From NCBI RefSeq assembly GCF_009870825.1, contig NZ_WTWY01000017.1, forward strand, positions 62,001-126,000: DNA of 64,000 bases, read 5' to 3'. The position numbers were made by a program, and so were the translations under genes. The stretch comes from Paenibacillus sp. USDA918EY (GTDB lineage Bacteria; Bacillota; Bacilli; Paenibacillales; Paenibacillaceae). Positions 7,719 to 17,204 of the stretch are shown here, piece by piece. How positions within the stretch are numbered: the first letter of the stretch is position 1; each line of letters opens with the position of its first letter. The notes beneath the pieces were generated by a model. That model worked only from the letters and a program-made list of their open reading frames with translations. It was not told the DNA's origin and searched no databases.

Positions 7719-8507
7719 TTGCTGAACCTGCTGAATTTGATGAACCGAATGAACTGGTCCCGTTACGAAAAACATTTATCCGAGCTTCGGAAAAGATTGT
7801 TTTGGATACTGGCCGTTTTTGTGGCGTCGATGATTGCCGCCATGTTTTTCGCCGGGGATGTGCTGCATTTTCTGAAAAGCAGGCCTCCGGCTTCGCTTGT
7901 CGTATGGAACGCGTTTAGTCCGTTTGACGGCATCCGGATCTATATGTATCTCTCCGCGGCGCTGTCGCTGATCGTGGCCGTTCCGTTCACGCTGTTCCAG
8001 ATCTGGGGGTTCGTGAAAAAAGGGCTGCGCAAGGATGAGCGCAGGGCGGCGTTAAAATATATCCCGGCCGCTTTTGTCCTTATCATCGTCGGGTTTGCGT
8101 TTGCTTATTTCGTCGTGTTTCCGATGGCGTTCCGGTTTACGACGGACACGACCAAAAACCTGGGACTCGTCGAAACCTACGGCATCGCGCAATATTTTTC
8201 TTTTTTGACGAACATCGTTGCGCCGGTCTCTTTGGCGTTCGAGCTGCCGGTGGTCGCGATGTTTTTGACGAGGCTTCGCATTCTGACGCCGGCCAAGCTG
8301 GCGAAAATCCGCAAAGTCGCCTACATGGTGCTTGTATTTATCGCGTGCATGATTTCACCGCCCGAGTTTTTTTCGCATATTTCCGTCTCGCTGCCGTTTA
8401 TCGTGTTATACGAAATCAGCGTGTTTATGTCCCGGGTAGTGTACCGCAAGCAGCAGCGGCTCGACGGCAACTATGAGGACCGGATGAATTACGGGACGGT
8501 TTCTTGA
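7719..8507 (+). CDS. tatC: Sec-independent protein translocase subunit TatC
   Basis: TatC is the receptor for twin-arginine signal peptides in the cytoplasmic membrane. The six transmembrane helices of the family are visible, together with the conserved N-terminal HLSELRKRL and the first-loop Phe-rich region, and the SLAFELPVV motif before helix 5. I prefer the TTG at 7719 because AATGGAGC lies 8 nt before it; an in-frame ATG at 7704 lacks a ribosome-binding site. tatA follows 66 nt downstream, so the pair forms a minimal TatAC translocase. Confidence 0.9.
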   Translation: MLNLLNLMNRMNWSRYEKHLSELRKRLFWILAVFVASMIAAMFFAGDVLHFLKSRPPASLVVWNAFSPFDGIRIYMYLSAALSLIVAVPFTLFQIWGFVKKGLRKDERRAALKYIPAAFVLIIVGFAFAYFVVFPMAFRFTTDTTKNLGLVETYGIAQYFSFLTNIVAPVSLAFELPVVAMFLTRLRILTPAKLAKIRKVAYMVLVFIACMISPPEFFSHISVSLPFIVLYEISVFMSRVVYRKQQRLDGNYEDRMNYGTVS

Positions 8508-8573
8508 TCGGACAAGTGTGATCCGCTATGCATCGAGCGATCTCGTTACAGAATTAAAGGGGGTTTCAACCAA

Positions 8574-8828
8574 ATGCTAAGCGATATCGGTTTGCCCGGA
8601 TTCATTTTGCTGGCGCTGCTGGCCCTGCTTTTGTTCGGGCCGAACAAGCTCCCGGGACTGGGGCGTTCCGCGGGAAAGGCGCTGCGTGAAGTGAAAAGGG
8701 AAATGAACGAAATATTCGGGGATTCCCGGCCGGCGCCGCGGAAAACCGCGGAAGCGCCGAAAACGGACGAACCTCAGGCGGCACCCGTTCAGCCTGATCC
8801 CCGGCAGTCCCGCAATCTTCCGGAATAA
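8574..8828 (+). CDS. tatA: Twin-arginine translocase subunit TatA
   Basis: 84 residues: one N-terminal transmembrane helix (about 5-22), the hinge FGPNKLPGLGRSAGKALREVK, which is the amphipathic helix, and a Pro/Ala-rich soluble tail. TatA oligomerises to form the protein-conducting element with TatC. AAAGGGGG lies upstream of the ATG. The short length and absence of an extended cytoplasmic domain favour TatA over TatB. Confidence 0.9.
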   Translation: MLSDIGLPGFILLALLALLLFGPNKLPGLGRSAGKALREVKREMNEIFGDSRPAPRKTAEAPKTDEPQAAPVQPDPRQSRNLPE

Positions 8829-8857
8829 ATTTCCATGACGCGGCGGCGAATCGCCTG

Positions 8858-8886
8858 TTGACATGACGAAGCCCGTCTGTCATAAT
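8858..8886 (+). promoter_or_regulatory. Sigma-A promoter of the pyr operon
   Basis: TTGACA (8858-8863), a 17-nt spacer, and CATAAT (8881-8886): a near-consensus promoter about 280 nt upstream of pyrR, leaving room for the attenuator leader. Confidence 0.88.
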
Positions 8887-8963
8887 TCTTGTAGCTGAAT
8901 GAAATGAAATGAATCTGAAGCAAGTCGCTTCAGTTCAATCCATCTGAATAAGACCTTTAAATC

Positions 8964-9109
8964 AGTCCCGTGAGGCTGGCAAGGTAACGTGAACCGAGGT
9001 TCACTTTCGCGGCATGCGCATGCCTTTTTAGCGCGGTCTCGTAAGGGTGCCTTGTGTCCGAATGTCCAAGAGACTTTAACTCCTTGCCAAGAGCGGCAAG
9101 GAGTTTTTT
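8964..9109 (+). promoter_or_regulatory. PyrR-dependent attenuator (binding loop, antiterminator, terminator)
   Basis: AGTCCCGTGAGGCT (8964-8977) matches the conserved PyrR-binding anti-antiterminator loop. GGCAAGG (8978-8984) can pair with CCTTGCC (9082-9088) as an antiterminator. The terminator is AACTCCTTGCC (9078-9088) with its complement at 9095-9105 followed by six T. When UMP is high, PyrR holds the binding loop and termination wins. Additional hairpins lie between (for example GTGAACC/GGTTCAC at 8989-9004). Confidence 0.85.
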
Positions 9110-9165
9110 GCATGTTCACGGGCGATAATGTAGTCAATATCCCTTAACAAAAAGGAGTGTAGAGC

Positions 9166-9723
9166 ATGAGCAACGAGGTGCATGTCATTATGGATGAAGC
9201 GGCTATCCGCCGCGCACTGACACGGATTGCACACGAAATACTGGAGAGGAACAAGGGGATTGAAAACTGCGTTTTAATCGGCATCAAAACAAGAGGCGAA
9301 TTTCTGGCAAAACGGCTTGCGGCCAAAATACTGGAGATCGAAGGCACGCCGGTGCCATGGGGAGCGATCGACGTCACGGCATACCGCGACGATCAAAAGC
9401 AAGCCGCTCCGAAAACCGCCCTGGATGGGAACCAAGAGCTTAAAGCTCTCGAAATAGAAGAGAAAAAAGTCATTTTATTCGATGACGTGCTGTATACCGG
9501 CCGGACGATCCGGGCCGCCATGGATGCGCTCATGGATTGCGGCAGACCGCAGATGATCCAGCTGGCGGTGCTTGCGGACCGTGGGCATCGGGAACTGCCG
9601 ATAAGACCGGATTACATCGGAAAAAACGTGCCGACATCTAAACAGGAGCAGATCGAAGTCGCGCTGACGGAAACCGACGGCAAAGACGAGGTAACGATTT
9701 TTCAAAACCGGGAGGAGAAATGA
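9166..9723 (+). CDS. pyrR: Bifunctional pyr operon regulator / uracil phosphoribosyltransferase
   Basis: PyrR binds pyr mRNA when UMP or UTP is abundant and has secondary uracil phosphoribosyltransferase activity. The 185 residues show the PRPP loop VILFDDVLYTGRTIRAAMDAL near residues 103-123 and the type I phosphoribosyltransferase fold. AAAGGAGTG precedes the ATG. It is the first gene after the attenuator that it controls, and its stop overlaps the pyrB start (ATGA). Confidence 0.95.
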   Translation: MSNEVHVIMDEAAIRRALTRIAHEILERNKGIENCVLIGIKTRGEFLAKRLAAKILEIEGTPVPWGAIDVTAYRDDQKQAAPKTALDGNQELKALEIEEKKVILFDDVLYTGRTIRAAMDALMDCGRPQMIQLAVLADRGHRELPIRPDYIGKNVPTSKQEQIEVALTETDGKDEVTIFQNREEK

Positions 9724-10628
9724 CGATGATGACGATGACGAAGCTTAAGGAACGCAGTCTGCTCGGACTGAAGGATCTGAGCCGTGGCGAAATCGACTCC
9801 ATCCTCGAACGGGCCGCCTATTGGGCGGCTCGGGAAGAGAAGGTGGTCCCGGTCCTGAACACGCGGTTTGTGGCCAACATGTTTTTCGAGAACAGCACAA
9901 GAACCCGGTTTTCCTTCGAAATGGCCGAAAAGCGGCTCGGCGCGCAGGTGCTGAACTTCGCTGCCGCGGCCTCCAGCGTGGAGAAGGGCGAATCGATTTA
10001 CGATACGGTCAAAACGCTTGAATCGATGGGAATCGACGCCGGGGTCATCCGGCTGAAGCCGGTAGGCGTGCTTCAAGAGCTGGCAGGCAAAATTTCGGTC
10101 CCGCTGATCAACGCGGGGGACGGAAACAACGAACACCCGACGCAAGCGCTGCTGGACCTGCTGACGATGAAAAGAAAGTTCGGAACGTTGCAAGGACTCA
10201 GCGTTTCGATCATCGGGGACGTATCGCACAGCCGGGTGGCCAGATCGGACCTGTGGGCGCTGCGGAAGTTCGGCGCCGAAGTCAAATTTTGCGCGCCGCC
10301 GAATATGCAGGCGCCAGAGCTTGACGTTCCTTATGTAAGCATCGAAGAAGCATTAAAATCGGATGTCGTCATGATGCTGCGGGTACAGCTTGAACGCCAT
10401 GAAACGGGCATGCTGGGATCTGCGGAAGAATACCGAAAGCAGTACGGATTAACGGAAGAACGGGCAGCCAAGCTTTCCAAACATACGCTGATCATGCATC
10501 CGGCGCCGGTGAACCGGAACGTGGAAATCGATGACGCTGTCGTCGAATGTGAGCAGTCGGCCATATTCACGCAGATGAGCAACGGGGTTCCCGTACGGAT
10601 GGCCGTCATGGAAAGAGCGTTATTGTAG
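9720..10628 (+). CDS. pyrB: Aspartate carbamoyltransferase catalytic subunit
   Basis: It forms carbamoyl-aspartate from carbamoyl phosphate and aspartate. The 302 residues contain the carbamoyl-phosphate motif ENSTRTRFSFE near 57 and the HPTQALLDLL motif near 135. The start region has three in-frame ATGs in an ATGACG-repeat context; the first overlaps the pyrR stop and lies after GGGAGGAG. No pyrI is present, as usual in Firmicutes. Confidence 0.94.
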   Translation: MTMMTMTKLKERSLLGLKDLSRGEIDSILERAAYWAAREEKVVPVLNTRFVANMFFENSTRTRFSFEMAEKRLGAQVLNFAAAASSVEKGESIYDTVKTLESMGIDAGVIRLKPVGVLQELAGKISVPLINAGDGNNEHPTQALLDLLTMKRKFGTLQGLSVSIIGDVSHSRVARSDLWALRKFGAEVKFCAPPNMQAPELDVPYVSIEEALKSDVVMMLRVQLERHETGMLGSAEEYRKQYGLTEERAAKLSKHTLIMHPAPVNRNVEIDDAVVECEQSAIFTQMSNGVPVRMAVMERALL

Positions 10629-10740
10629 GCGAAGGCAGGAATTTTCATGCCATTGCATTAATAAATATACACAAATCTGAATGAATATTATACAATAGAT
10701 TGGAAGCCACAGCGCCAATCAACGAGCGGAGGTAAACAGC

Positions 10741-12021
10741 ATGCATATTATCGCGAACGCCAGCGTGTTGAATGAACAAGGCGAACTTACGAAAAAGCAT
10801 ATCGTTTTGGAGGACGGAGTCATCCGCACCTTGATCGACGGGGACTCGGAATGGAAACCGGCCGATGGCGCGGAAATCACGGATGCGGCCGGGAAGCTGG
10901 TAACGCCGGGGCTCATCGATATGCACGTTCATTTGCGCGAGCCTGGCTTTGAACATAAGGAAACGATTGAAACGGGCAGCCGTTCGGCAGCCAAAGGCGG
11001 TTTCACGACGATTGCCTGCATGCCGAACACCAAGCCGGTGACGGACAATCCGGAAACGGTGCGGCTGGTGCTGGACAAGGCGCGCGAAGCGGGACTGGTC
11101 AAAGTCCTTCCTTACGCGGCGATCACGGTCCGGGAGCTCGGACGAGAACTGACCGATTTTGCCGCGCTGAAGGCCGCCGGTGCGATCGGCTTCACGGATG
11201 ACGGCGTGGGCGTTCAGAACGCGCAAATGATGAAAAACGCGATGCGCCTTGCCGCCGAGCTCGATATGCCGGTCATCGCGCATTGCGAAGAAAACTCGCT
11301 GGTGGAAAAAGGCTGCGTCACGGAAGGCAAGTTTGCCGAAAAGCACGGGCTGGTCGGCATCCCGAACGAATCGGAAGCGATTCATGTCGGGCGCGACATT
11401 TTGCTCGCCGAAGCGACGGGCGTTCACTACCATGTATGCCATGTCAGCACGGAACAATCGATCCGACTGATCCGCCAGGCGAAATCGATCGGCATCCACG
11501 TCACCGCAGAGGTGTGTCCGCACCACTTGCTGCTGTCCGACGAAGACATACCGGGCCTGGACGCCAACTGGAAAATGAACCCGCCGCTCCGCTCGCCGCG
11601 CGACGTACAGGCGTGCATCGAAGCTCTGCAGGACGGGACGATCGATATGATCGTCACGGACCATGCGCCCCACACCGAAGAGGAAAAAGCCAAAGGCATG
11701 GAAATGGCGCCGTTCGGCATCGTCGGCTTCGAAACGGCATTTCCGCTGCTGTACACGAAATTCGTGGAAACGGGGCTTTGGGATCTTTCCTTCCTCGTGC
11801 GCCGCATGACGGCCGATCCGGCAAAAGTGTTCGGGCTTAATGCAGGACGGCTGGAAGAAGGTGCGCCTGCGGACCTGACGATGATCGACCTCGAGACCGA
11901 AAAAGAGGTCGATCCGCAAACCTTCGCCTCGAAAGGGCGGAACACGCCGTTTACCGGCTGGAAGCTGAAGGGCTGGCCGGTAAAAACATGGGTGGACGGC
12001 AAAGTGGCATGGGCTGAATAA
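10741..12021 (+). CDS. pyrC: Dihydroorotase (type I)
   Basis: This zinc amidohydrolase cyclises carbamoyl-aspartate to dihydroorotate. The 426 residues show the metal motif DMHVHLREPG near 60, AHCEE near 180, the HVCHVST stretch and the later DHAPHTEEEK, all typical of type I dihydroorotases. AGCGGAGG precedes the ATG. It sits 112 nt after pyrB, a gap that contains AT-rich sequence with a weak TACAAT element but no recognisable pyrP. Confidence 0.94.
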   Translation: MHIIANASVLNEQGELTKKHIVLEDGVIRTLIDGDSEWKPADGAEITDAAGKLVTPGLIDMHVHLREPGFEHKETIETGSRSAAKGGFTTIACMPNTKPVTDNPETVRLVLDKAREAGLVKVLPYAAITVRELGRELTDFAALKAAGAIGFTDDGVGVQNAQMMKNAMRLAAELDMPVIAHCEENSLVEKGCVTEGKFAEKHGLVGIPNESEAIHVGRDILLAEATGVHYHVCHVSTEQSIRLIRQAKSIGIHVTAEVCPHHLLLSDEDIPGLDANWKMNPPLRSPRDVQACIEALQDGTIDMIVTDHAPHTEEEKAKGMEMAPFGIVGFETAFPLLYTKFVETGLWDLSFLVRRMTADPAKVFGLNAGRLEEGAPADLTMIDLETEKEVDPQTFASKGRNTPFTGWKLKGWPVKTWVDGKVAWAE

Positions 12022-12104
12022 CCTTCGCCCGGATTCGAGATAGATTCAGGCTAAACGCTGTTTAACAGAAGAGAAGTACGTATTTGACAGAGGGAGTGAG
12101 TAGA

Positions 12105-13235
12105 ATGCAGGCAAGATTGCTTCTGGAGGATGGAACACTGTTTACGGGCAGTGCATTCGGAGCCGAAGGGGAAAAAACAGGCGAGGTTGTATTCAATACG
12201 GGAATTACCGGCTACCAGGAGGTGCTGTCCGATCCGTCCTACTGCGGGCAAATCGTGACGATGACCTATCCGTTGATCGGAAACTACGGCATTACGCGCG
12301 ACGATTTCGAATCCGTGGCCCCGTTCGTGAACGGGTTCGTGGTAAGACGGCATGAAACGGTGCCGAGCAACTGGCGCGCGGAATACAACGTAGACAGCCT
12401 GCTGAAAGAATACGGCATCGTCGGCATCAGCGGCATCGATACCCGGATGTTGACCCGGATGATCCGCCAGCACGGAACGATGAGAGGGATCCTCACGACT
12501 TCGGCCGCATCGGTTGAAGAGCTGAGAGAACGCCTGGCGGCCAGCCCGGTTCTGACAAATCAGGTCGCTACGGTATCTACCAAACATATGTACAGCAGCC
12601 CAGGCTCGAGAGAGCGGATCGTACTGGTGGACTACGGCGCAAAAACAGGCATTTTGCGCGAGCTGACGGCCCGCGGCTGCGACGTGGTGGTAGTGCCTCA
12701 CGACACGACGGCAGACGAAATCCGCCGCCTGAATCCGGACGGCATCCAGCTGTCCAATGGGCCTGGGGACCCGAAAGACGTGCCGCATGCCATCCGCACG
12801 ATCCAGGAACTGCTCGGCGAGTACCCGATCTTCGGCATCTGCCTTGGACATCAGCTGTTCGCGCTCGCTTGCGGCGCCGATACGGAGAAACTGAAATTCG
12901 GACACCGCGGGGGCAACCACCCGGTCAAAGACCTGAGAACGAACCGCTGCTACATCACTTCCCAAAACCACGGCTATACGGTTAAAGAGGATTCGGTCGC
13001 AGGCACGGAGCTTGAAGTGACGCATCTCAACAACAACGACAAAACCATCGAAGGCTTGAAGCATAAAACATATCCGGCGTTCACCGTGCAATACCATCCG
13101 GAAGCCGCGCCGGGTCCATACGATAACGGCTATCTATTCGATCAATTCCTTGACATGATCAGAGAACATAAACAGCAAAACCCGGCCAACCCGCGTCAGG
13201 CTGAACTGGCTGCAGCCGCGAAAGGAGAACGTTAA
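12105..13235 (+). CDS. carA: Carbamoyl-phosphate synthase small (glutaminase) subunit
   Basis: It hydrolyses glutamine and channels ammonia to CarB. The 376 residues have the N-terminal CPSase small domain (FNTGITGYQEVLSDPSY near 33) and a class I glutamine amidotransferase domain with the nucleophile Cys in GICLGHQL near 248 and the His-Glu pair in HPEAAPGP near 333. The ATG at 12105 lies 8 nt after AGGGAG; upstream in-frame TTG starts are less well placed. It is 2 nt from carB. Confidence 0.94.
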   Translation: MQARLLLEDGTLFTGSAFGAEGEKTGEVVFNTGITGYQEVLSDPSYCGQIVTMTYPLIGNYGITRDDFESVAPFVNGFVVRRHETVPSNWRAEYNVDSLLKEYGIVGISGIDTRMLTRMIRQHGTMRGILTTSAASVEELRERLAASPVLTNQVATVSTKHMYSSPGSRERIVLVDYGAKTGILRELTARGCDVVVVPHDTTADEIRRLNPDGIQLSNGPGDPKDVPHAIRTIQELLGEYPIFGICLGHQLFALACGADTEKLKFGHRGGNHPVKDLRTNRCYITSQNHGYTVKEDSVAGTELEVTHLNNNDKTIEGLKHKTYPAFTVQYHPEAAPGPYDNGYLFDQFLDMIREHKQQNPANPRQAELAAAAKGER

Positions 13236-13237
13236 TT

Positions 13238-16200
13238 ATGCCACTGAACAAACAACTTAAGAAAATCCTCGTCATCGGCTCGGGGCCGATCGTCATCGGC
13301 CAAGCGGCGGAATTTGACTATGCGGGCACGCAGGCCTGTGAAGCGTTGAAAGAAGAAGGCGTTGAAGTCGTATTGATCAATAGCAACCCGGCTACGATTA
13401 TGACCGATACCAACATGGCCGACAAAGTGTACATTGAACCGATCACGCTCGACTTTGTCACCCAAATCATCCGCCAGGAGCGTCCGGACGGACTGCTACC
13501 GACGCTCGGCGGCCAGACCGGACTGAACATGGCCGTCGAACTGGCGAAAGCGGGCATCCTCGAACAGGAAAACGTGAAACTGCTCGGCACGCAGCTGACA
13601 TCCATCGAAAAAGCCGAGGACCGCGACCTGTTCCGCGAGCTGATGCGCGAGCTGGAGCAGCCGGTTCCGGAAAGCACGATCGTCACGACGCTGGAAGAAG
13701 CGCTTGCTTTTGCGGATGAAGTCGGATATCCGGTCATCGTTCGTCCGGCGTATACCCTTGGCGGCACCGGCGGCGGCATTTGCGCGACCGAAGAAGAGCT
13801 CCGCGAGACGGTTTCCTCCGGGATCCGCTACAGCCCGATCGGACAATGCTTGATCGAAAAAAGCATCGCGGGCATGAAGGAAGTCGAATACGAAGTCATG
13901 CGCGACGCCAACGACAACTGCATCGTCGTCTGCAACATGGAAAACTTCGACCCTGTCGGCGTGCATACCGGCGACAGCATCGTCGTCGCGCCAAGCCAGA
14001 CGTTGTCCGACCGCGAATACCAAATGCTGAGATCGGCGTCCCTGAAAATCATCCGCGCCCTGAACATCGAAGGGGGATGCAACGTTCAGTTCGCGCTCGA
14101 TCCGCACAGCTATCAATATTACGTCATCGAAGTGAATCCGCGGGTCAGCCGCTCGTCTGCGCTCGCATCCAAAGCGACCGGTTATCCAATCGCAAAAATG
14201 GCGGCCAAAATCGCCCTCGGTTACACGCTTGACGAGCTCGTCAATCCGGTAACCGGCCAAACTTATGCATGCTTTGAGCCTACGCTGGACTACATCGTCA
14301 GCAAAATCCCGCGCTGGCCATTCGATAAATTCATTCACGCCAACCGCAAGCTCGGCACGCAAATGAAAGCGACCGGCGAGGTCATGGCGATCGGACGGAC
14401 GTTCGAGGAATCGATGCACAAGGCGATCCGCTCTCTGGAGATCGGCGTACATCGCTTCTGCTTGAAAGGCAGCGAGGAATTGAGCGAGGAAGTGCTGAAG
14501 GAACGCCTTGTCAAAGCCGACGACGAGCGCATCTTCCTGATCGCCGAAGCTTTCCGCCGCGGCTACGATCTGCAAACCGTGCAGGATCTGACCAAAGTGG
14601 ACTGGTGGTTCCTCGATAAGCTGCAAGGCTTGATCGCTTTCGAAGCGCAAATCCAGCAAAAGGAACTGACGCCGGAAACGCTGTATGAAGCCAAGCGGCT
14701 GGGATTTACCGACCGCGCGATCGCCGAACTCCGTACGCAGGCGTTGGCGGACAGCTACACGAAAGAAGTTGAAGTGCGTGAATACCGCCAGCAGCAAGGA
14801 CTGCGCCCGGTATACAAAATGGTAGATACATGCGCCGCCGAGTTCGAGGCATCCACGCCATATTATTACTCGACTTATGAAACGGAAAACGAAGTGACGC
14901 CATCGAACAAGGAGAAAGTGGTCGTGCTGGGCTCGGGTCCGATCCGGATCGGGCAAGGGATCGAATTCGACTATTCGACGGTGCATGCGGTATGGGCCAT
15001 CCAAAATGCGGGTTACGAAGCGGTGATCATCAACAACAACCCTGAAACGGTATCGACGGACTTCAACACGTCGGATCGTCTGTACTTCGAGCCGCTGTTC
15101 TTCGAGGACGTCATGAACGTCATCGAGCAGGAAAAACCGATCGGCGTCATCGTGCAGTTCGGCGGCCAAACGGCGATCAACCTCGCCGGGCCGCTGAGCG
15201 CCGCCGGGGTTCCGATTCTCGGCACAAGCCTTGAAAGCATCGACGAAGCGGAGGACCGAAAAAAATTCGAAGCGCTGCTTTCCCGCCTTGACATCGCCCA
15301 GCCGAAAGGCAGCACGGTCACGTCGGTGGACGAAGCGGTTGGAACGGCGCAAGCGCTCGGCTATCCGGTTCTGGTGAGACCTTCTTACGTCCTCGGCGGA
15401 CGGGCGATGGAAATCGTGTATTCCGACGCCGAACTGCTGAGCTACATGGAAGAAGCGGTCAAAATCAATCCGGAGCATCCGGTTCTGATCGACCGTTACA
15501 TGCTCGGCAAGGAAGTCGAAGTCGACGCGATCTGCGACGGCGAAACGGTGGTCATCCCGGGCATCATGGAACATATCGAACGCGCAGGGGTGCACTCCGG
15601 CGACTCGATCGCGGTATATCCGCCGCAGCATCTGGAGCAGCATCTGAAAGACAAAATCGTCAGCATCACGACGCGCATCGCCAAGGAATTGAAAACGGTC
15701 GGCCTGGTTAACATCCAGTTTGTCATCTACCAAGACGAGGTGTACGTGATCGAAGTCAACCCGCGTTCTTCCCGGACGGTGCCGTTCCTGAGCAAGGTGA
15801 CGACGATTCCGATGGCGAACCTCGCCACGCAGGCGATTCTCGGCAAAAAGCTGAAGGATCTGGGCTACGAAGAAGGCATGTGGCCTGAAAGCGAATATGT
15901 GTCGGTCAAAGTTCCGGTATTCTCCTTTGCGAAGCTGCGCCGCGTCGAACCGACGCTCGGTCCCGAAATGAAATCGACGGGCGAAGTGATGGGACGCGAC
16001 CTGCAGTATGCCAAAGCGCTCTACAAAGGCTTGATCGGCGCAGGCATGAAAATTCCTTCCACCGGCGCGATCATCGTGACCGTAGCCGACAAGGATAAAG
16101 AGGAAGCGGTCGAGCTTATGAAAGGCTTCCGCCGCCTCGGCTACAAAATTTACGCGACGGGCGGAACGGCACAAGCGCTTAGCGAAGCCGGCATCCTCGT

Positions 16201-16453
16201 GACGACGGTGCAAAAGCTGAGCGACGGCACACCGAACATTCTCGACCTGATCCGCAACGGCGAAGCGCAGTTCGTCTTCAACACGCTGACGAAAGGCAAA
16301 ACGCCGGAACGCGACGGATTCCGCATCCGCCGCGAAGCGGTGGAAAACGGAGTCGTCTGCATGACGTCGCTGGATACCGTCCGAGCGCTTCTTCACATGC
16401 TGGATACGATCAACTTCTCGTCCCAAGCCATGCCGGCATTCGCCGATCGCTAG
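13238..16453 (+). CDS. carB: Carbamoyl-phosphate synthase large subunit
   Basis: 1,071 residues, the normal length, made of two homologous ATP-grasp halves (about 1-400 and 550-935). Each half starts with a GSGPI(V/R)IGQ motif, near residues 12 and 565. An oligomerisation region and a C-terminal MGS-like allosteric domain (about 940-1060) complete it. It makes carbamoyl phosphate from bicarbonate, ammonia and two ATP. Together with carA it is the pyrimidine-controlled enzyme of this operon (pyrAA-pyrAB of B. subtilis). Confidence 0.96.
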   Translation: MPLNKQLKKILVIGSGPIVIGQAAEFDYAGTQACEALKEEGVEVVLINSNPATIMTDTNMADKVYIEPITLDFVTQIIRQERPDGLLPTLGGQTGLNMAVELAKAGILEQENVKLLGTQLTSIEKAEDRDLFRELMRELEQPVPESTIVTTLEEALAFADEVGYPVIVRPAYTLGGTGGGICATEEELRETVSSGIRYSPIGQCLIEKSIAGMKEVEYEVMRDANDNCIVVCNMENFDPVGVHTGDSIVVAPSQTLSDREYQMLRSASLKIIRALNIEGGCNVQFALDPHSYQYYVIEVNPRVSRSSALASKATGYPIAKMAAKIALGYTLDELVNPVTGQTYACFEPTLDYIVSKIPRWPFDKFIHANRKLGTQMKATGEVMAIGRTFEESMHKAIRSLEIGVHRFCLKGSEELSEEVLKERLVKADDERIFLIAEAFRRGYDLQTVQDLTKVDWWFLDKLQGLIAFEAQIQQKELTPETLYEAKRLGFTDRAIAELRTQALADSYTKEVEVREYRQQQGLRPVYKMVDTCAAEFEASTPYYYSTYETENEVTPSNKEKVVVLGSGPIRIGQGIEFDYSTVHAVWAIQNAGYEAVIINNNPETVSTDFNTSDRLYFEPLFFEDVMNVIEQEKPIGVIVQFGGQTAINLAGPLSAAGVPILGTSLESIDEAEDRKKFEALLSRLDIAQPKGSTVTSVDEAVGTAQALGYPVLVRPSYVLGGRAMEIVYSDAELLSYMEEAVKINPEHPVLIDRYMLGKEVEVDAICDGETVVIPGIMEHIERAGVHSGDSIAVYPPQHLEQHLKDKIVSITTRIAKELKTVGLVNIQFVIYQDEVYVIEVNPRSSRTVPFLSKVTTIPMANLATQAILGKKLKDLGYEEGMWPESEYVSVKVPVFSFAKLRRVEPTLGPEMKSTGEVMGRDLQYAKALYKGLIGAGMKIPSTGAIIVTVADKDKEEAVELMKGFRRLGYKIYATGGTAQALSEAGILVTTVQKLSDGTPNILDLIRNGEAQFVFNTLTKGKTPERDGFRIRREAVENGVVCMTSLDTVRALLHMLDTINFSSQAMPAFADR

Positions 16454-16466
16454 GGGGCTACGATAG

Positions 16467-17204
16467 ATGAATGAACGATACAGGGAAATGGCGGGCCGCT
16501 TAATCGTGGCCCTGGATTACCCGGATGCGGATCAAGCCGCGGCGCTGCTGCGGGAGCTTGAAGGCATCCCGTGTTACATGAAGGTGGGCATGCAGCTGTA
16601 TTATGCTGCAGGCCCCGATTTTGTGCGCGATTTGAAGACCCGGGGGTACAAAGTATTCCTGGACCTGAAAATGCATGACATCCCCAACACGGTCAAGGGT
16701 GGAGCGGAAAGCATCACCCGTCTTGGCGTGGACATGTTTAACGTGCATGCCGCAGGCGGAACGGACATGATGAAGGCTGCGCTTGAGGGCGCAGACAAGG
16801 CGCTGGCTTCCGACGGCTCGTTGAAAAAGCCGCTTGTCATTGCCGTCACCCAGCTGACGAGCACCGGCCAGGACATGCTGAACGATGAAATCGGCATTCC
16901 CGGGACGGTAAGGGACGCGGTGATCCGCTACGCCGAGTTGACCCAAGCCGCCGGCCTTGACGGCGTCGTCGCTTCCGCGCAGGAAGCCGGCGATATCGCC
17001 CGCGCTTGCGGCGCAGGGTTTATTACCGTGACGCCGGGCATCCGGCCTGCGGGCAGCGATCAGGGCGACCAGAAACGCGTTCTGACGCCGGGAGAAGCGA
17101 TACGCGGCGGTAGCAGCTACATTGTCGTCGGACGGCCGATAACGGCCGCAGAGAAGCCGAGAACGGCAGCAGAACAAATCATTAAGGAGATGTTGGAAGC
17201 ATGA
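16467..17204 (+). CDS. pyrF: Orotidine-5'-phosphate decarboxylase
   Basis: It makes UMP from OMP. The 245 residues form a TIM barrel with the catalytic signature FLDLKMHDIPNTV near 64-76 (the Asp-Lys-Asp charge network) and the phosphate-binding PGIRP near 190. In B. subtilis pyrK and pyrD precede pyrF; here carB is followed directly after 13 nt. The stop overlaps the pyrE start by 4 nt. Confidence 0.95.
   Translation: MNERYREMAGRLIVALDYPDADQAAALLRELEGIPCYMKVGMQLYYAAGPDFVRDLKTRGYKVFLDLKMHDIPNTVKGGAESITRLGVDMFNVHAAGGTDMMKAALEGADKALASDGSLKKPLVIAVTQLTSTGQDMLNDEIGIPGTVRDAVIRYAELTQAAGLDGVVASAQEAGDIARACGAGFITVTPGIRPAGSDQGDQKRVLTPGEAIRGGSSYIVVGRPITAAEKPRTAAEQIIKEMLEA

Noticed and set aside
10645..11919. 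Long minus-strand frame opposite pyrC
   Set aside because: Antisense shadow of pyrC; composition is Arg/Phe/His-rich and meaningless.
13496..16426. A 976-codon open frame on the minus strand opposite carB
   Set aside because: It is the mirror of a GC-rich, conserved gene; its product is Arg/His/Phe-rich with no domain pattern and no ribosome-binding site. carB on the plus strand is certain.
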